Shown: positions 25,452-35,424, numbered from the stretch's first letter. The stretch is DNA of 64,000 nucleotides from Streptomyces sp. SDr-06 (GCF_003324565.1 NZ_QOLA01000008.1:124001-188000), one strand, 5' to 3'. The notes: generated by a model from the sequence alone, not told the origin. A program made the numbers and translations.

Positions 25452-25892
25452 GTGTCCGGTGGAGAGGTGGCCGGGATCCTGGTGGCTGTCTTCTGGGCGA
25501 TCCTGGTGTCCTTCCTCGCGGTCGTTCTCGTGAGGCTGGCCCAGACGCTGAAGGCGACGACCAGACTGGTCGCGGACGTCACCGACCAGGCGGTCCCGCT
25601 GCTCGCGGACGCCTCCAGCGCGGTGCGCTCCGCGCAGACCCAGCTGGACCGGGTCGACGCGATCGCCTCCGACGTCCAGGAGGTCACCTCCAACGCGTCC
25701 GCGCTCTCCACCACCGTCGCCTCCACCTTCGGAGGCCCGCTGGTGAAGGTGGCCGCCTTCGGCTACGGAGTGCGCCGGGCGATCGGCCGCAAGGGCGCCG
25801 TCCCCGCCGACGCGCCCGCTCGGGAGGGCCGACGTAACGTGATCGTCGGGCGGACCGTGCCGTCCGCGCGGCGCTCCAAGCGAAAGGGCTGA
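25452..25892 (+). CDS. DUF948 domain-containing membrane protein
   Basis: A 146-residue protein with an N-terminal membrane helix (VAGILVAVFWAILVSFLAVVLV) and a helical region that may form a coiled coil (VTDQAVPLLADASSAVRSAQTQLDRVDAIASDVQEV), as in the DUF948 family of general-stress-like proteins. The C-terminus is basic. GTG 25452 is chosen because GGGGAG (25438-25443) lies eight bases upstream; GTG 25446 is the alternative. It is followed closely by another small gene and alaS. Confidence 0.85.
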   Translation: MSGGEVAGILVAVFWAILVSFLAVVLVRLAQTLKATTRLVADVTDQAVPLLADASSAVRSAQTQLDRVDAIASDVQEVTSNASALSTTVASTFGGPLVKVAAFGYGVRRAIGRKGAVPADAPAREGRRNVIVGRTVPSARRSKRKG

Positions 25893-25899
25893 CGCTGCG

Positions 25900-26226
25900 A
25901 TGTTCCGCCGTACGTTCTGGTTCACCGCGGGCGCGGCCGCCGGAGTCTGGGCCACCACCAAGGTCAACCGGAAGCTGAAACAGCTGACCCCGGAGAGCCT
26001 GGCCGCGCGCACCGCCGACAAGGCGGTCGAGGCCGGCCACCGGCTCAAGGACTTCGCCCTCGACATCAAGTCCGGCATGGCCCAGCGCGAAGCCGAACTC
26101 AACGACGTCCTGGGCATCGGCGAGGGCGAGGTGCGCGAACTTCCCGCGCAGCGCCGCCTCGTCGCCATCGAGACCACACAACAGCAGTACCCCAAGCATT
26201 CGTACAACCGGAATGAGGACCACTGA
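25900..26226 (+). CDS. DUF6167-like small protein upstream of alaS
   Basis: A 108-residue protein beginning MFRRTFWFTAGAAAGVWATT, which reads as a short membrane-associated or signal-anchor helix, followed by a soluble helical part (LTPESLAARTADKAVEAGHRLKDFALDIKSG). I recognise it as a conserved Streptomyces family found before alaS, with no known function. It starts seven bases after the DUF948 gene and its stop overlaps the alaS start (TGATG), so the three are co-expressed. Confidence 0.85.
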   Translation: MFRRTFWFTAGAAAGVWATTKVNRKLKQLTPESLAARTADKAVEAGHRLKDFALDIKSGMAQREAELNDVLGIGEGEVRELPAQRRLVAIETTQQQYPKHSYNRNEDH

Positions 26227-28895
26227 TGGAGTCGGCCGAGATTCGCCGCCGCTGGCTGAGCTTCTTCGAGGAGCGCGGGCACACCGTCGTCCCTTCGGCG
26301 TCGCTCATCGCGGACGACCCGACTCTGCTGCTCGTCAACGCGGGCATGGTCCCCTTCAAGCCGTACTTCCTGGGTGAGACCAAGCCGCCCGCGCCGCGCG
26401 CCACCAGCGTGCAGAAGTGCGTGCGCACGCCCGACATCGAAGAGGTCGGCAAGACCACCCGGCACGGCACCTTCTTCCAGATGTGCGGCAACTTCTCCTT
26501 CGGGGACTACTTCAAGGAAGGCGCCATCAAGTACGCCTGGGAGCTGCTCACCAGCTCCGTGGCGGACGGCGGCTACGGCCTCGAACCCGAGAAGCTCTGG
26601 ATCACCGTCTACCTCGACGACGACGAGGCCGAGACGATCTGGCGCGACGTGATCGGCGTGCCCGCCGAGCGCATCCAGCGCCTGGGCAAGAAGGACAACT
26701 TCTGGTCCATGGGCGTGCCCGGACCGTGCGGCCCCTGCTCCGAGATCAACTACGACCGCGGCCCCGAGTTCGGTGTCGAGGGCGGCCCCGCCGTCAACGA
26801 CGAGCGGTACGTGGAGATCTGGAACCTGGTCTTCATGCAGTACGAGCGCGGCGCCGGGGAGAACAAGGAGGACTTCCCGATCCTCGGCGACCTGCCCTCC
26901 AAGAACATCGACACCGGTCTGGGTCTCGAACGCCTCGCGATGATCCTGCAGGGCGTGCAGAACATGTACGAGACCGACACCCTGCGCGTCGTCATGGACA
27001 AGGCCACCGAGCTGACCGGTGTGCGCTACGGCGACAAGCACGAGTCGGACGTCTCGATGCGCGTCGTCGCCGACCACATCCGCACCTCGGTGATGCTCAT
27101 CGGCGACGGTGTGACCCCGGGCAACGAGGGGCGCGGCTATGTGCTGCGCCGCATCATGCGCCGCGCCATCCGCAACATGCGCCTCATGGGCGCCACCGGC
27201 CCGGTCGTCCAGGAGCTGATCGACGTCGTCATCAAGACGATGGGCCAGCAGTACCCGGAGCTGGTCACCGACCGCAAGCGCATCGAGACCGTCGCGCTGG
27301 CCGAGGAGGCCGCCTTCCTCAAGGCGCTGCGCGGGGGCACCAACATCCTGGACACCGCCATCACCGAGACCAAGGCCACCGGTGGCACGGTCCTGGCCGG
27401 CGACAAGGCGTTCCTGCTCCACGACACGTGGGGCTTCCCGATCGACCTGACCCTGGAGATGGCCGCCGAGCAGGGCCTCTCGGTGGACGAGGACGGCTTC
27501 CGCCGCCTCATGAAGCAGCAGCGCGACCAGGCCAAGGCGGACGCCAGGGCCAAGAAGACCGGCCACGCCGACCTGTCCGCCTACCGCGAGGTGGCCGACG
27601 CCTCCGGCGAGACCGACTTCACCGGCTACGGGTCCACCGAGAACGAGTCGACGATCGTCGGCCTGCTCGTCGACGGCGTGCCCTCGCCCGCCGCCACCGA
27701 GGGCGACGAGGTCGAGGTCGTCCTCGACCGCACCCCCTTCTACGCCGAGGGCGGCGGCCAGCTCGCCGACCAGGGCCGGATCAAGCTCGACAGCGGCGCG
27801 GTCATCGAGGTCCGCGACGTGCAGAAGCCGGTCCCCGGCGTCCACGTGCACAAGGGCGTCGTCCAGGTCGGCGAGGTCACGGTCGGCGCGTCCGCGTACG
27901 CCGCCATCGACACCAAGCGCCGGCGCGCCATCGCCCGCGCCCACTCCGCCACCCACCTCACCCACCAGGCGCTGCGCGACGCGCTCGGCCCGACGGCCGC
28001 CCAGGCCGGCTCCGAGAACTCGCCGGGCCGCTTCCGCTTCGACTTCGGCTCACCCGCCGCCGTTCCCGGCACGGTCCTCACCGATGTCGAGCAGAAGATC
28101 AACGAGGTGCTGTCGCGCGAGCTCGACGTGCAGGCCGAGGTCATGTCGATCGACGAGGCCAAGAAGCAGGGCGCCATCGCCGAGTTCGGCGAGAAGTACG
28201 GCGAGCGGGTCCGCGTCGTCACCATCGGCGACTTCTCCAAGGAGCTGTGCGGCGGTACGCACGTGCACAACACCGCCCAGCTGGGCCTGGTGAAGCTGCT
28301 CGGCGAGTCGTCCATCGGCTCCGGCGTGCGCCGCATCGAGGCCCTGGTCGGCGTCGACGCGTACAACTTCCTGGCCCGTGAGCACACGGTCGTCGCCCAG
28401 CTTCAGGAGCTGGTCAAGGGGCGTCCGGAGGAGCTTCCGGAGAAGATCTCCAGCATGCTCGGCAAGCTGAAGGACGCCGAGAAGGAGATCGAGAAGTTCC
28501 GCGCCGAGAAGGTGCTGCAGGCCGCCGCGGGTCTGGTCGAGTCCGCCAAGGACGTGCGCGGCACGGCCCTGGTCACCGGTCAGGTGCCGGACGGCACGTC
28601 GGCCGACGACCTGCGCAAGCTGGTCCTGGACGTGCGCGGCCGGATCCCCGGCGACCGCCCGGCGGTCGTGGCCCTGTTCACCACGGCCAACGGCCGCCCG
28701 GTGACCGTCATCGCCACCAACGAGGCCGCCCGCGAGCGCGGTCTCAAGGCCGGTGAGCTGGTCCGCACCGCCGCCAAGACGCTCGGCGGCGGCGGGGGCG
28801 GCAAGCCCGACGTCGCCCAGGGCGGCGGTCAGAACCCGGAGGCGATCGGCGACGCCATCGACGCCGTCGAGCGCCAGGTCGCCGAGACCGCCTGA
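26226..28895 (+). CDS. alaS: Alanyl-tRNA synthetase
   Basis: An 889-residue class II synthetase of normal length. Motif 1 region LVNAGMVPFKPYFLG and motif 2 HGTFFQMCGNFSFGDYFK lie in the N-terminal catalytic core. The editing domain has HSATHLTHQALR (HXXXH) and CGGTHVHNTAQLG (Cys...His), so mischarged-tRNA hydrolysis should work. The C-terminal oligomerisation region ends with a Gly-rich GGGGGGKPDVAQGGG. It overlaps both neighbours by one base. Confidence 0.98.
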   Translation: MESAEIRRRWLSFFEERGHTVVPSASLIADDPTLLLVNAGMVPFKPYFLGETKPPAPRATSVQKCVRTPDIEEVGKTTRHGTFFQMCGNFSFGDYFKEGAIKYAWELLTSSVADGGYGLEPEKLWITVYLDDDEAETIWRDVIGVPAERIQRLGKKDNFWSMGVPGPCGPCSEINYDRGPEFGVEGGPAVNDERYVEIWNLVFMQYERGAGENKEDFPILGDLPSKNIDTGLGLERLAMILQGVQNMYETDTLRVVMDKATELTGVRYGDKHESDVSMRVVADHIRTSVMLIGDGVTPGNEGRGYVLRRIMRRAIRNMRLMGATGPVVQELIDVVIKTMGQQYPELVTDRKRIETVALAEEAAFLKALRGGTNILDTAITETKATGGTVLAGDKAFLLHDTWGFPIDLTLEMAAEQGLSVDEDGFRRLMKQQRDQAKADARAKKTGHADLSAYREVADASGETDFTGYGSTENESTIVGLLVDGVPSPAATEGDEVEVVLDRTPFYAEGGGQLADQGRIKLDSGAVIEVRDVQKPVPGVHVHKGVVQVGEVTVGASAYAAIDTKRRRAIARAHSATHLTHQALRDALGPTAAQAGSENSPGRFRFDFGSPAAVPGTVLTDVEQKINEVLSRELDVQAEVMSIDEAKKQGAIAEFGEKYGERVRVVTIGDFSKELCGGTHVHNTAQLGLVKLLGESSIGSGVRRIEALVGVDAYNFLAREHTVVAQLQELVKGRPEELPEKISSMLGKLKDAEKEIEKFRAEKVLQAAAGLVESAKDVRGTALVTGQVPDGTSADDLRKLVLDVRGRIPGDRPAVVALFTTANGRPVTVIATNEAARERGLKAGELVRTAAKTLGGGGGGKPDVAQGGGQNPEAIGDAIDAVERQVAETA

Positions 28896-29359
28896 TGCGA
28901 CGAGGACGCCGACTCGCGATCGATGTCGGAGACGCCCGGATCGGGGTCGCCTCGTGCGACCCCGACGGGGTGCTCGCCACGCCGGTGGAGACCGTGCCGG
29001 GACGCGACGTCCCGGCCGCCCACCGGCGGTTGCGGCAGCTCGTCGAGGAGTACGAACCGATCGAGGTGGTCGTCGGACTGCCCCGCTCCCTGAACGGGGG
29101 CGAGGGCCCGGCGGCGGCCAAAGTCCGTGTGTTCGCCCAGGAGTTGGCGCGCGGCATCGCCCCGATCGGGGTGCGGCTCGTCGACGAACGGATGACCACG
29201 GTCACCGCGAGCCAGGGGCTGCGCGCCTCGGGCGTGAAGTCCAAGAAGGGACGTTCCGTCATCGATCAGGCCGCCGCCGTGATCATCCTTCAGAACGCGC
29301 TTGAGGCCGAACGGGTGTCAGGTAACGCTCCGGGCGAAGGCGTCGAAGTGGTTATCTGA
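28895..29359 (+). CDS. ruvX: Holliday junction resolvase-like protein RuvX (YqgF)
   Basis: A 154-residue RNase H-fold protein. LAIDVGDARIGVASCDP supplies the first acidic residue, VVVGLPRSLNGGEGPAAAKV and LVDERMTTVTA are YqgF motifs. In bacteria YqgF is tied to 16S rRNA 5'-end processing; a resolvase role has also been proposed. ATG 28895 overlaps the alaS stop, a near-universal gene order. Confidence 0.92.
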   Translation: MRRGRRLAIDVGDARIGVASCDPDGVLATPVETVPGRDVPAAHRRLRQLVEEYEPIEVVVGLPRSLNGGEGPAAAKVRVFAQELARGIAPIGVRLVDERMTTVTASQGLRASGVKSKKGRSVIDQAAAVIILQNALEAERVSGNAPGEGVEVVI

Positions 29360-29460
29360 TCGCGATACGGTAACGTTCCGGCCGATGCGGAGGCATTCGA
29401 ACAGTCGCCGCACAGCAAAAGAGGCGGACCGTCCGGATGCCTCACGGCTCTAGGGGACCG

Positions 29461-31170
29461 ATGACTGAGTATGGCCGGGGCGCAGGCTCCGAACCGTGGC
29501 ACCCAGAGGATCCCCTCTACGGGGATCAGGGGTGGCGAGCGCAGCAGGCTGCCTCCGGTCAGGCTCCGTACGACGGCGGGCAGCAGTCGCAGCAGCACTA
29601 CCAGCAGCCGTACTACTCCCAGCAGCCGCAGGATCCGTACGCCCCGCAGCCGCACTACGCCGCGCAGCCGTCGCAGCAGGGCTACGTCGAACACCCCCAG
29701 CAGGGCTATCCGCAGCAGCAGTACGCGGACCAGTACGCGGCCCAGCCCCAGCAGTACCAGGGCGGTTGGGACAGCACGGGCGAGCAGGCGGCCATGCCGT
29801 ACGCGGGCCAGCAGCCCGATCCGTACAACAACGGCTATGCCGGCGAGGGCCACGATCTCTACGGCACCCCCGAGGCGTATCCGCCGCCGCAGCCGCCCGG
29901 CCAGCGCCAGGCGCCCGCCGCGCCCGAGGTGCCGGAGCAGGGGCACGAGTGGGACGCCGAGCCGCAGGAGGAGCGCCACCCGTTCTTCACCGGCGTTGAC
30001 GAAAGCGAACGCGAAGACGACGAGCCGGGCGAGTCCCGCCGCGCGACCGGGGACGGCGGCGGCCGCGAGCGGCGCGGCAAGACCAAGAAGAAGGGCAAGA
30101 GCGGGCGGGCCTGTCTGGTCCTCGCCGTGATCTTCGCCGTCGGAGCCGGCGGGATCGGCTACGTGGGCTACGAGTTCTACCAGAAGAAGTTCGGCGCGGC
30201 CCCCGACTACGTGGGCGAGGGCACCAGCGACACCGTCACGGTCGAGATCCCGACCGGTGCGGGCGGCTCCGAGATCGGCCAGATCCTCAAGGAGGCCGGT
30301 GTCGTCAAGAGCATCGACGCCTTCGTCCAGGCCCAGAACGACGACCCCAAGGGCAAGACGATCCAGGCCGGCGCCTACACGATGAAGAAGGGCATGTCCG
30401 CGGCCAACGCGGTCAAGCTGATGCTCAACCCGAGCAGCCGCAACGCCCTCATCGTTCCCGAAGGCACACGCAATTCCTGGGTCTACGGCAAGATCGACGA
30501 ACGCCTCGGCCTGTCGCCCGGCACGACCAAGGAGATCGCGCTCAAGAACGCCGACAGCATGGGTCTGCCGGACTGGGCCAAGGGCCACAAGAACGTCAAG
30601 GACCCGCTGGAAGGGTTCCTCTACCCGGCGAGCTACCCGGTCGCCAAGGGCATGAAGCCCGAGGACGTGCTGAAGAAGATGGTCAACCGCGCCACTTCCG
30701 AGTACGGCAAGCAGGACCTGGCCGCCGAGGCCAAGAAGCTCCACCTGGACGGGCCCTGGCAGCTCATCACCGTCGCCAGCCTCGTGCAGGCCGAGGGCAA
30801 GACGACGGACGACTTCCGCAAGATGTCCGAGGTCGTCTACAACCGGCTCAAGCCGGACAACACCCAGACCAACCAGAAGCTCCAGTTCGACTCGACGTAC
30901 AACTACCTGATGAACAAGAGCGACATCAAGATCGGTCTTGCGGAGATCAACACCAACCAGGACCCGTACAACACGTACAAGTGGAAGGGCCTGACCCCCG
31001 GCCCCATCGGCAACCCCGGCACCGAGGCGCTGGCCGCCGCGCTGGACCCGACGAACGAGGGCTGGATGTACTTCGTGGCCACCGACGGCAAGCACAAGAC
31101 CGAGTTCGCCAAGAACCTGGCCGAGTTCAACAAGCTGAAGGAAGAGTTCAATGCCCAGTCCGGCCAGTGA
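29461..31170 (+). CDS. mltG: Endolytic transglycosylase MltG
   Basis: A 569-residue protein with a Gln/Tyr/Pro-rich cytoplasmic N-terminus (residues about 1-215; repeated QQ-x-Y), one membrane helix (about 219-240, CLVLAVIFAVGAGGIGYVGY) and an external YceG/MltG domain. The catalytic glutamate is expected in ITVASLVQAEG. It should cut nascent peptidoglycan strands. ATG 29461 (MTEYGRG) is chosen over ATG 29437. The disordered N-terminus is a Streptomyces feature and much longer than in E. coli. aroE overlaps its end by 20 bases. Confidence 0.92.
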   Translation: MTEYGRGAGSEPWHPEDPLYGDQGWRAQQAASGQAPYDGGQQSQQHYQQPYYSQQPQDPYAPQPHYAAQPSQQGYVEHPQQGYPQQQYADQYAAQPQQYQGGWDSTGEQAAMPYAGQQPDPYNNGYAGEGHDLYGTPEAYPPPQPPGQRQAPAAPEVPEQGHEWDAEPQEERHPFFTGVDESEREDDEPGESRRATGDGGGRERRGKTKKKGKSGRACLVLAVIFAVGAGGIGYVGYEFYQKKFGAAPDYVGEGTSDTVTVEIPTGAGGSEIGQILKEAGVVKSIDAFVQAQNDDPKGKTIQAGAYTMKKGMSAANAVKLMLNPSSRNALIVPEGTRNSWVYGKIDERLGLSPGTTKEIALKNADSMGLPDWAKGHKNVKDPLEGFLYPASYPVAKGMKPEDVLKKMVNRATSEYGKQDLAAEAKKLHLDGPWQLITVASLVQAEGKTTDDFRKMSEVVYNRLKPDNTQTNQKLQFDSTYNYLMNKSDIKIGLAEINTNQDPYNTYKWKGLTPGPIGNPGTEALAAALDPTNEGWMYFVATDGKHKTEFAKNLAEFNKLKEEFNAQSGQ

Positions 31171-31993
31171 GGGCGCGCGGCGGGCGGCCGTTCTCGGGTC
31201 GCCCATCGCACACTCGCTGTCTCCGGTGCTGCACCGGGCCGCGTATGCCGAACTCGGCCTCGACCACTGGTCCTACGAACGGTTCGAGGTCGACGAGGCC
31301 GGTCTTTCCGGGTTCTTCGCGGGGCTCGACGGATCCTGGGCGGGCCTCTCGCTCACGATGCCGCTCAAGCGGGCGGTCATCCCGCTGCTCGACGCGGTGA
31401 GCGCCACCGCGGCCTCCGTCGAGGCGGTCAACACCGTCGTCTTCACCGACGACAACCGCCGCCTCGGCGACAACACCGACATCCCGGGGATGACCGCGGC
31501 CCTCCAGGAGCGCGGAGTGACCCGGGTCGGGTCCGCGGCCGTCCTCGGCGCGGGCGCCACCGCCTCCTCGGCACTGGCCGCGCTCGCCCGGGTCTGCACC
31601 GGCCCCGTCACGGCGTACGTACGCAGCGAGGAGCGGGCCCGGGAGATGCGCGGCTGGGGCGAGCGGCTCGGCGTCGACGTCCGCACCCTCGACTGGTCGC
31701 GGGCGGCGGAGGCCTTCGAAGCGCCGCTCGTCGTGGCCACCACCCCGGCCGGCGCCACCGACGCGCTGGCCGCGGCCGTCCCCGAGCGCGTGGGCACCCT
31801 CTTCGACGTGCTGTACGACCCCTGGCCGACCGCGCTCGCGGCCGCCTGGTCGGGGCGCGGGGGAGCGGTGGTCGGCGGGCTCGACCTGCTGGTGCACCAG
31901 GCGGTGCTCCAGGTGGAGCAGATGACGGGCTGCGCGGCGGCCCCGCTCGACGCCATGCGCAAGGCGGGCGAGGCGGCGCTGGCCGCCCGGTAA
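31151..31993 (+). CDS. aroE: Shikimate dehydrogenase
   Basis: A 280-residue NADPH-dependent enzyme converting 3-dehydroshikimate to shikimate. The N-terminal motif LGSPIAHSLSPVLH binds shikimate, LSLTMPLKRAV holds the catalytic lysine, and VLGAGATASSALAAL is the Rossmann nucleotide loop. It begins inside the mltG end (20-base overlap), so the two are coupled. The remaining aro genes begin 146 bases later. Confidence 0.93.
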   Translation: MPSPASEGARRAAVLGSPIAHSLSPVLHRAAYAELGLDHWSYERFEVDEAGLSGFFAGLDGSWAGLSLTMPLKRAVIPLLDAVSATAASVEAVNTVVFTDDNRRLGDNTDIPGMTAALQERGVTRVGSAAVLGAGATASSALAALARVCTGPVTAYVRSEERAREMRGWGERLGVDVRTLDWSRAAEAFEAPLVVATTPAGATDALAAAVPERVGTLFDVLYDPWPTALAAAWSGRGGAVVGGLDLLVHQAVLQVEQMTGCAAAPLDAMRKAGEAALAAR

Positions 31994-32139
31994 CCGGGTT
32001 TCTGGAGCGGTTCTCGAGTCCGCCTGGTGGACCTCCGGCCGGTTCATCGCTCCGGCCATGGGAGGATCAGGGGTGGCGGGCCAGGGCCGCGCACCCGGTC
32101 GCGCCGTCGCAGTTCCAGGCGCGCACATGAGGAGCACCG

Positions 32140-33324
32140 TTGAGCAGGTTGCGCTGGCTGACCGCCGGGGAGTCCCACGGACCCGCACTTGTGGCGACGC
32201 TGGAGGGCCTTCCCGCCGGCGTGCCGATCACCACGGAGATGGTGGCCGACCACCTGGCCCGGCGGCGGCTCGGCTATGGCCGCGGCGCCCGCATGAAGTT
32301 CGAGCGCGACGAGGTGACCTTCCTCGGCGGCGTGCGGCACGGCCTCTCGATGGGCTCGCCGGTCGCGATCATGGTCGGCAACACCGAGTGGCCCAAGTGG
32401 GAGCAGGTCATGTCGGCCGACCCGGTCGACCCCGAGATCCTGGCCGAGTCGGCCCGCAACGCCCCGCTGACCCGCCCGAGGCCCGGCCACGCCGACCTCG
32501 CCGGCATGCAGAAGTACGGCTTCGACGAGGCCCGGCCGATCCTGGAGCGCGCCAGCGCCCGGGAGACCGCGGCCCGCGTCGCGCTCGGCGCGGTGGCCCG
32601 CTCCTACCTCAAGGAGACGGCCGGCATCGAGATCGTCTCGCACGTCGTGGAGCTGGCCGCCGCCAAGGCTCCGTACGGCGTCCACCCGACCCCGGCCGAC
32701 GTGGAGAAGCTCGACGCGGACCCCGTCCGCTGCCTCGACGCGGACGCGTCGAAGGCGATGGTCGCCGAGATCGACCAGGCCCACAAGGACGGCGACACCC
32801 TGGGCGGGGTCGTCGAGGTGCTCGCCTACGGCGTGCCCGTCGGCCTCGGTTCGCACGTGCACTGGGACCGTCGTCTGGACGCCCGGCTCGCCGCCGCCCT
32901 CATGGGCATCCAGGCCATCAAGGGCGTCGAGGTCGGCGACGGCTTCGACCTGGCCCGGGTGCCCGGCTCGCAGGCGCACGACGAGATCGTGAACACCGCC
33001 GACGGCGTCAGGCGCACCTCCGGCCGCTCCGGCGGCACCGAGGGCGGCCTGACCACCGGTGAACTGCTGCGCGTACGCGCCGCGATGAAGCCGATCGCGA
33101 CCGTGCCCCGCGCGCTCGCCACCATCGACGTCGCCACGGGGGAGGCCGCCAAGGCCCACCACCAGCGCTCCGACGTGTGCGCCGTGCCGGCCGCCGGCAT
33201 CGTCGCCGAGGCCATGGTCGCGCTCGTCCTCGCGGACGCGGTCGCCGAGAAGTTCGGCGGCGACAGCGTGCCCGAGACCCGCCGCAACGTGCGGTCGTAC
33301 CTCGACAACCTGCAGATCCGGTGA
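32140..33324 (+). CDS. aroC: Chorismate synthase
   Basis: A 394-residue FMN-dependent enzyme that makes chorismate from EPSP. The N-terminal LRWLTAGESHGPALVATLEGLPAG and the later GRSSGRSGGTEGG-like segment RTSGRSGGTEGGLTTG are family signatures. TTG 32140 is the start because GAGGAG (32129-32134) lies five bases upstream and the family begins here. It overlaps aroK by four bases (GTGA). Confidence 0.96.
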   Translation: MSRLRWLTAGESHGPALVATLEGLPAGVPITTEMVADHLARRRLGYGRGARMKFERDEVTFLGGVRHGLSMGSPVAIMVGNTEWPKWEQVMSADPVDPEILAESARNAPLTRPRPGHADLAGMQKYGFDEARPILERASARETAARVALGAVARSYLKETAGIEIVSHVVELAAAKAPYGVHPTPADVEKLDADPVRCLDADASKAMVAEIDQAHKDGDTLGGVVEVLAYGVPVGLGSHVHWDRRLDARLAAALMGIQAIKGVEVGDGFDLARVPGSQAHDEIVNTADGVRRTSGRSGGTEGGLTTGELLRVRAAMKPIATVPRALATIDVATGEAAKAHHQRSDVCAVPAAGIVAEAMVALVLADAVAEKFGGDSVPETRRNVRSYLDNLQIR

Positions 33325-33839
33325 GCGAGGGACCGCTGGTCGTCCTCGTCGGCCCGATGGGCTCGGGCAAGTCCACCGTGGGCGCGCTGCTCGCCGAGCG
33401 GCTCGGCGCGCCCTACCGGGACACCGACGCCGACATCGTGGCCGCCGAGGGCCGCCCGATCTCCGACATCTTCATCGAGGACGGCGAGCCGCACTTCCGC
33501 GCCCTGGAGCGGGACGCGGTGCGTGCCGCGCTCGCCGAGCACACGGGCGTGCTCGCGCTCGGCGGCGGCGCGATCCTCGACCCCGCGACGCGCGCGCTGC
33601 TCGCGCCGCACCCCGTCGTCTATCTCTCGATGGACGTGGAGGAGGCGGTCAAGCGCGTCGGCCTGAACACCGCCCGCCCGCTGCTCGCGGTCAACCCGCG
33701 CCGGCAGTGGCGCGAACTGATGGACGCGCGGCGCCATCTGTACACCGAAGTCGCCCGTGCGGTCGTCGCGACCGACGAGCGCACCCCCGAAGAGGTCGCC
33801 CAGGCGGTCCTCGACGCACTGGAGTTGAAGGACGCATGA
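33321..33839 (+). CDS. aroK: Shikimate kinase
   Basis: A 172-residue P-loop kinase. Walker A is GPMGSGKSTVG, DTDADI binds shikimate and metal, GGGAI is the Walker B-like loop, and LNTARPLL supplies the lid arginine. GTG 33321 overlaps the aroC stop and its own stop overlaps aroB (ATGA). Confidence 0.95.
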   Translation: MSEGPLVVLVGPMGSGKSTVGALLAERLGAPYRDTDADIVAAEGRPISDIFIEDGEPHFRALERDAVRAALAEHTGVLALGGGAILDPATRALLAPHPVVYLSMDVEEAVKRVGLNTARPLLAVNPRRQWRELMDARRHLYTEVARAVVATDERTPEEVAQAVLDALELKDA

Positions 33840-34930
33840 CGGAGCAGGCACCCACCCGGATCCAGGTCGGCGGCACCGCCGGGACGGACCCGTACGACGT
33901 GCTCGTCGGCCGCAACCTGCTGGGCGAACTGGCCGGACTGATCGGCGACCGGGCCAGGCGGATCGCGATCATCCACCCGGAGGCCCTGGCGGGCACCGGC
34001 GACGCGATCCGCGAGGACCTCGCGGCCGAGGGCTACGAGGCCATCGCCATCCAGGTCCCGAACGCCGAGGAGGCCAAGACCGCCGAGGTCGCCGCCTACT
34101 GCTGGAAGGCGCTCGGGCAGTCCGGCTTCACCCGCACCGACGTCGTCGTCGGCGTGGGCGGCGGCGCCACCACCGACCTCGCGGGCTTCGTGGCGGCCAC
34201 CTGGCTGCGCGGGGTGCGCTGGATCTCGGTGCCGACCACCGTGCTCGGCATGGTGGACGCGGCCGTCGGCGGCAAGACCGGCATCAACACCGCCGAGGGC
34301 AAGAACCTGGTGGGCTCCTTCCACCCGCCCGTCGGCGTCCTGTGCGACCTGGCGGCCCTCGACTCGCTGCCGGTCAACGACTACGTGTCGGGCATGGCCG
34401 AGGTCATCAAGGCCGGCTTCATCGCCGACCCCGTCATCCTCGACCTCGTCGAGGCCGACCCGGCCGGCGCGCGCACCCCCCAGGGCCCGCACACCGCCGA
34501 GCTCATCGAGCGCTCCATCCGCGTCAAGGCCGAAGTGGTCTCGGGCGACCTGAAGGAAGCGGGTCGGCGCGAGATCCTCAACTACGGCCACACCCTCGCC
34601 CACGCGATCGAGAAGAACGAGCGCTACAAGTGGCGGCACGGCGCGGCGGTCTCGGTCGGCATGGTCTTCGCGGCCGAACTCGGCCGTCTGGCGGGCCGGT
34701 TGGACGACGCGACCGCCGACCGGCACAGCGCGATCCTGAAGTCGGTCGGCCTGCCGCTGACCTACCGCGGTGACCAGTGGCCCAAGCTCCTGGAGAACAT
34801 GAAGCTGGACAAGAAGGCCCGCGGCAACCTGCTGCGCTTCATCGTCCTGGACGGCCTCGCCAAGCCGTCCGTCCTGGAGGGCCCGGACCCGTCGGTGCTC
34901 CTGGCCGCCTACGGCGAGGTCTCCGCATGA
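33836..34930 (+). CDS. aroB: 3-dehydroquinate synthase
   Basis: A 364-residue NAD- and metal-dependent enzyme. GVGGGATTDLAGFVAATWLRGV and VDAAVGGKTGINTAEGKNLVG are diagnostic. Metal ligands lie in LNYGHTLAHAIE and WRHGAAVSVGM. It is translationally coupled to aroK and aroQ by four-base overlaps. Confidence 0.96.
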   Translation: MTEQAPTRIQVGGTAGTDPYDVLVGRNLLGELAGLIGDRARRIAIIHPEALAGTGDAIREDLAAEGYEAIAIQVPNAEEAKTAEVAAYCWKALGQSGFTRTDVVVGVGGGATTDLAGFVAATWLRGVRWISVPTTVLGMVDAAVGGKTGINTAEGKNLVGSFHPPVGVLCDLAALDSLPVNDYVSGMAEVIKAGFIADPVILDLVEADPAGARTPQGPHTAELIERSIRVKAEVVSGDLKEAGRREILNYGHTLAHAIEKNERYKWRHGAAVSVGMVFAAELGRLAGRLDDATADRHSAILKSVGLPLTYRGDQWPKLLENMKLDKKARGNLLRFIVLDGLAKPSVLEGPDPSVLLAAYGEVSA

Positions 34931-35376
34931 CCCGGCGGGTGTTCGTCCTCAACGGCCCCAACCTCGGCCGCCTCGGCTCCCGCGAGCCCGACGTCTACGG
35001 CGCCACCACCTACGCGGGCCTCGTCGAGGTCTGCGAGGCGCTCGGCAAGGAGCTCGGCTTCGAGGTCTCGGTCCGCGAGACCAACGACGAGGGTGAGCTC
35101 ATCCGCTGGCTCCACGAGGCGGCGGACGGTCGCATTCCGGTCGTCATCAACCCGGGCGCCTTCACCCACTACTCGTACGGGATGCGCGACGCGGCGGCCC
35201 AGCGCACCGCGCCGCTCATCGAGGTCCACATCTCGAACCCGTACGCCCGTGAGGAGTTCCGCCACACCTCGGTGATCGCACCCGTCGCCACCGGCACCGT
35301 CGCGGGCTTCGGCATCGGCTCCTACCGCCTGGCGCTGCGCGCGCTCGCCGACGAAGTGGCCGGCGAACGCGGCTGA
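34927..35376 (+). CDS. aroQ: Type II 3-dehydroquinate dehydratase
   Basis: A 149-residue enzyme of the dodecameric type II family. VLNGPNLGRLGSREPDVYG contains the active-site Tyr loop, INPGAFTHYSYGMRDA and EVHISNPYAREEFRHTS hold the catalytic His and binding residues. It ends the aroC-aroK-aroB-aroQ cluster. Confidence 0.95.
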   Translation: MTRRVFVLNGPNLGRLGSREPDVYGATTYAGLVEVCEALGKELGFEVSVRETNDEGELIRWLHEAADGRIPVVINPGAFTHYSYGMRDAAAQRTAPLIEVHISNPYAREEFRHTSVIAPVATGTVAGFGIGSYRLALRALADEVAGERG

Positions 35377-35391
35377 CGGGCACGCCTGCCG

Positions 35392-35424
35392 CTCCCCGGC
35401 CGTTCACACTGTGGCGGCCGGGAG
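35392..35424 (+). terminator. Possible terminator after aroQ
   Basis: CTCCCCGGCC and GGCCGGGAG pair with one bulged C. It lies between aroQ and the next gene. Confidence 0.4.
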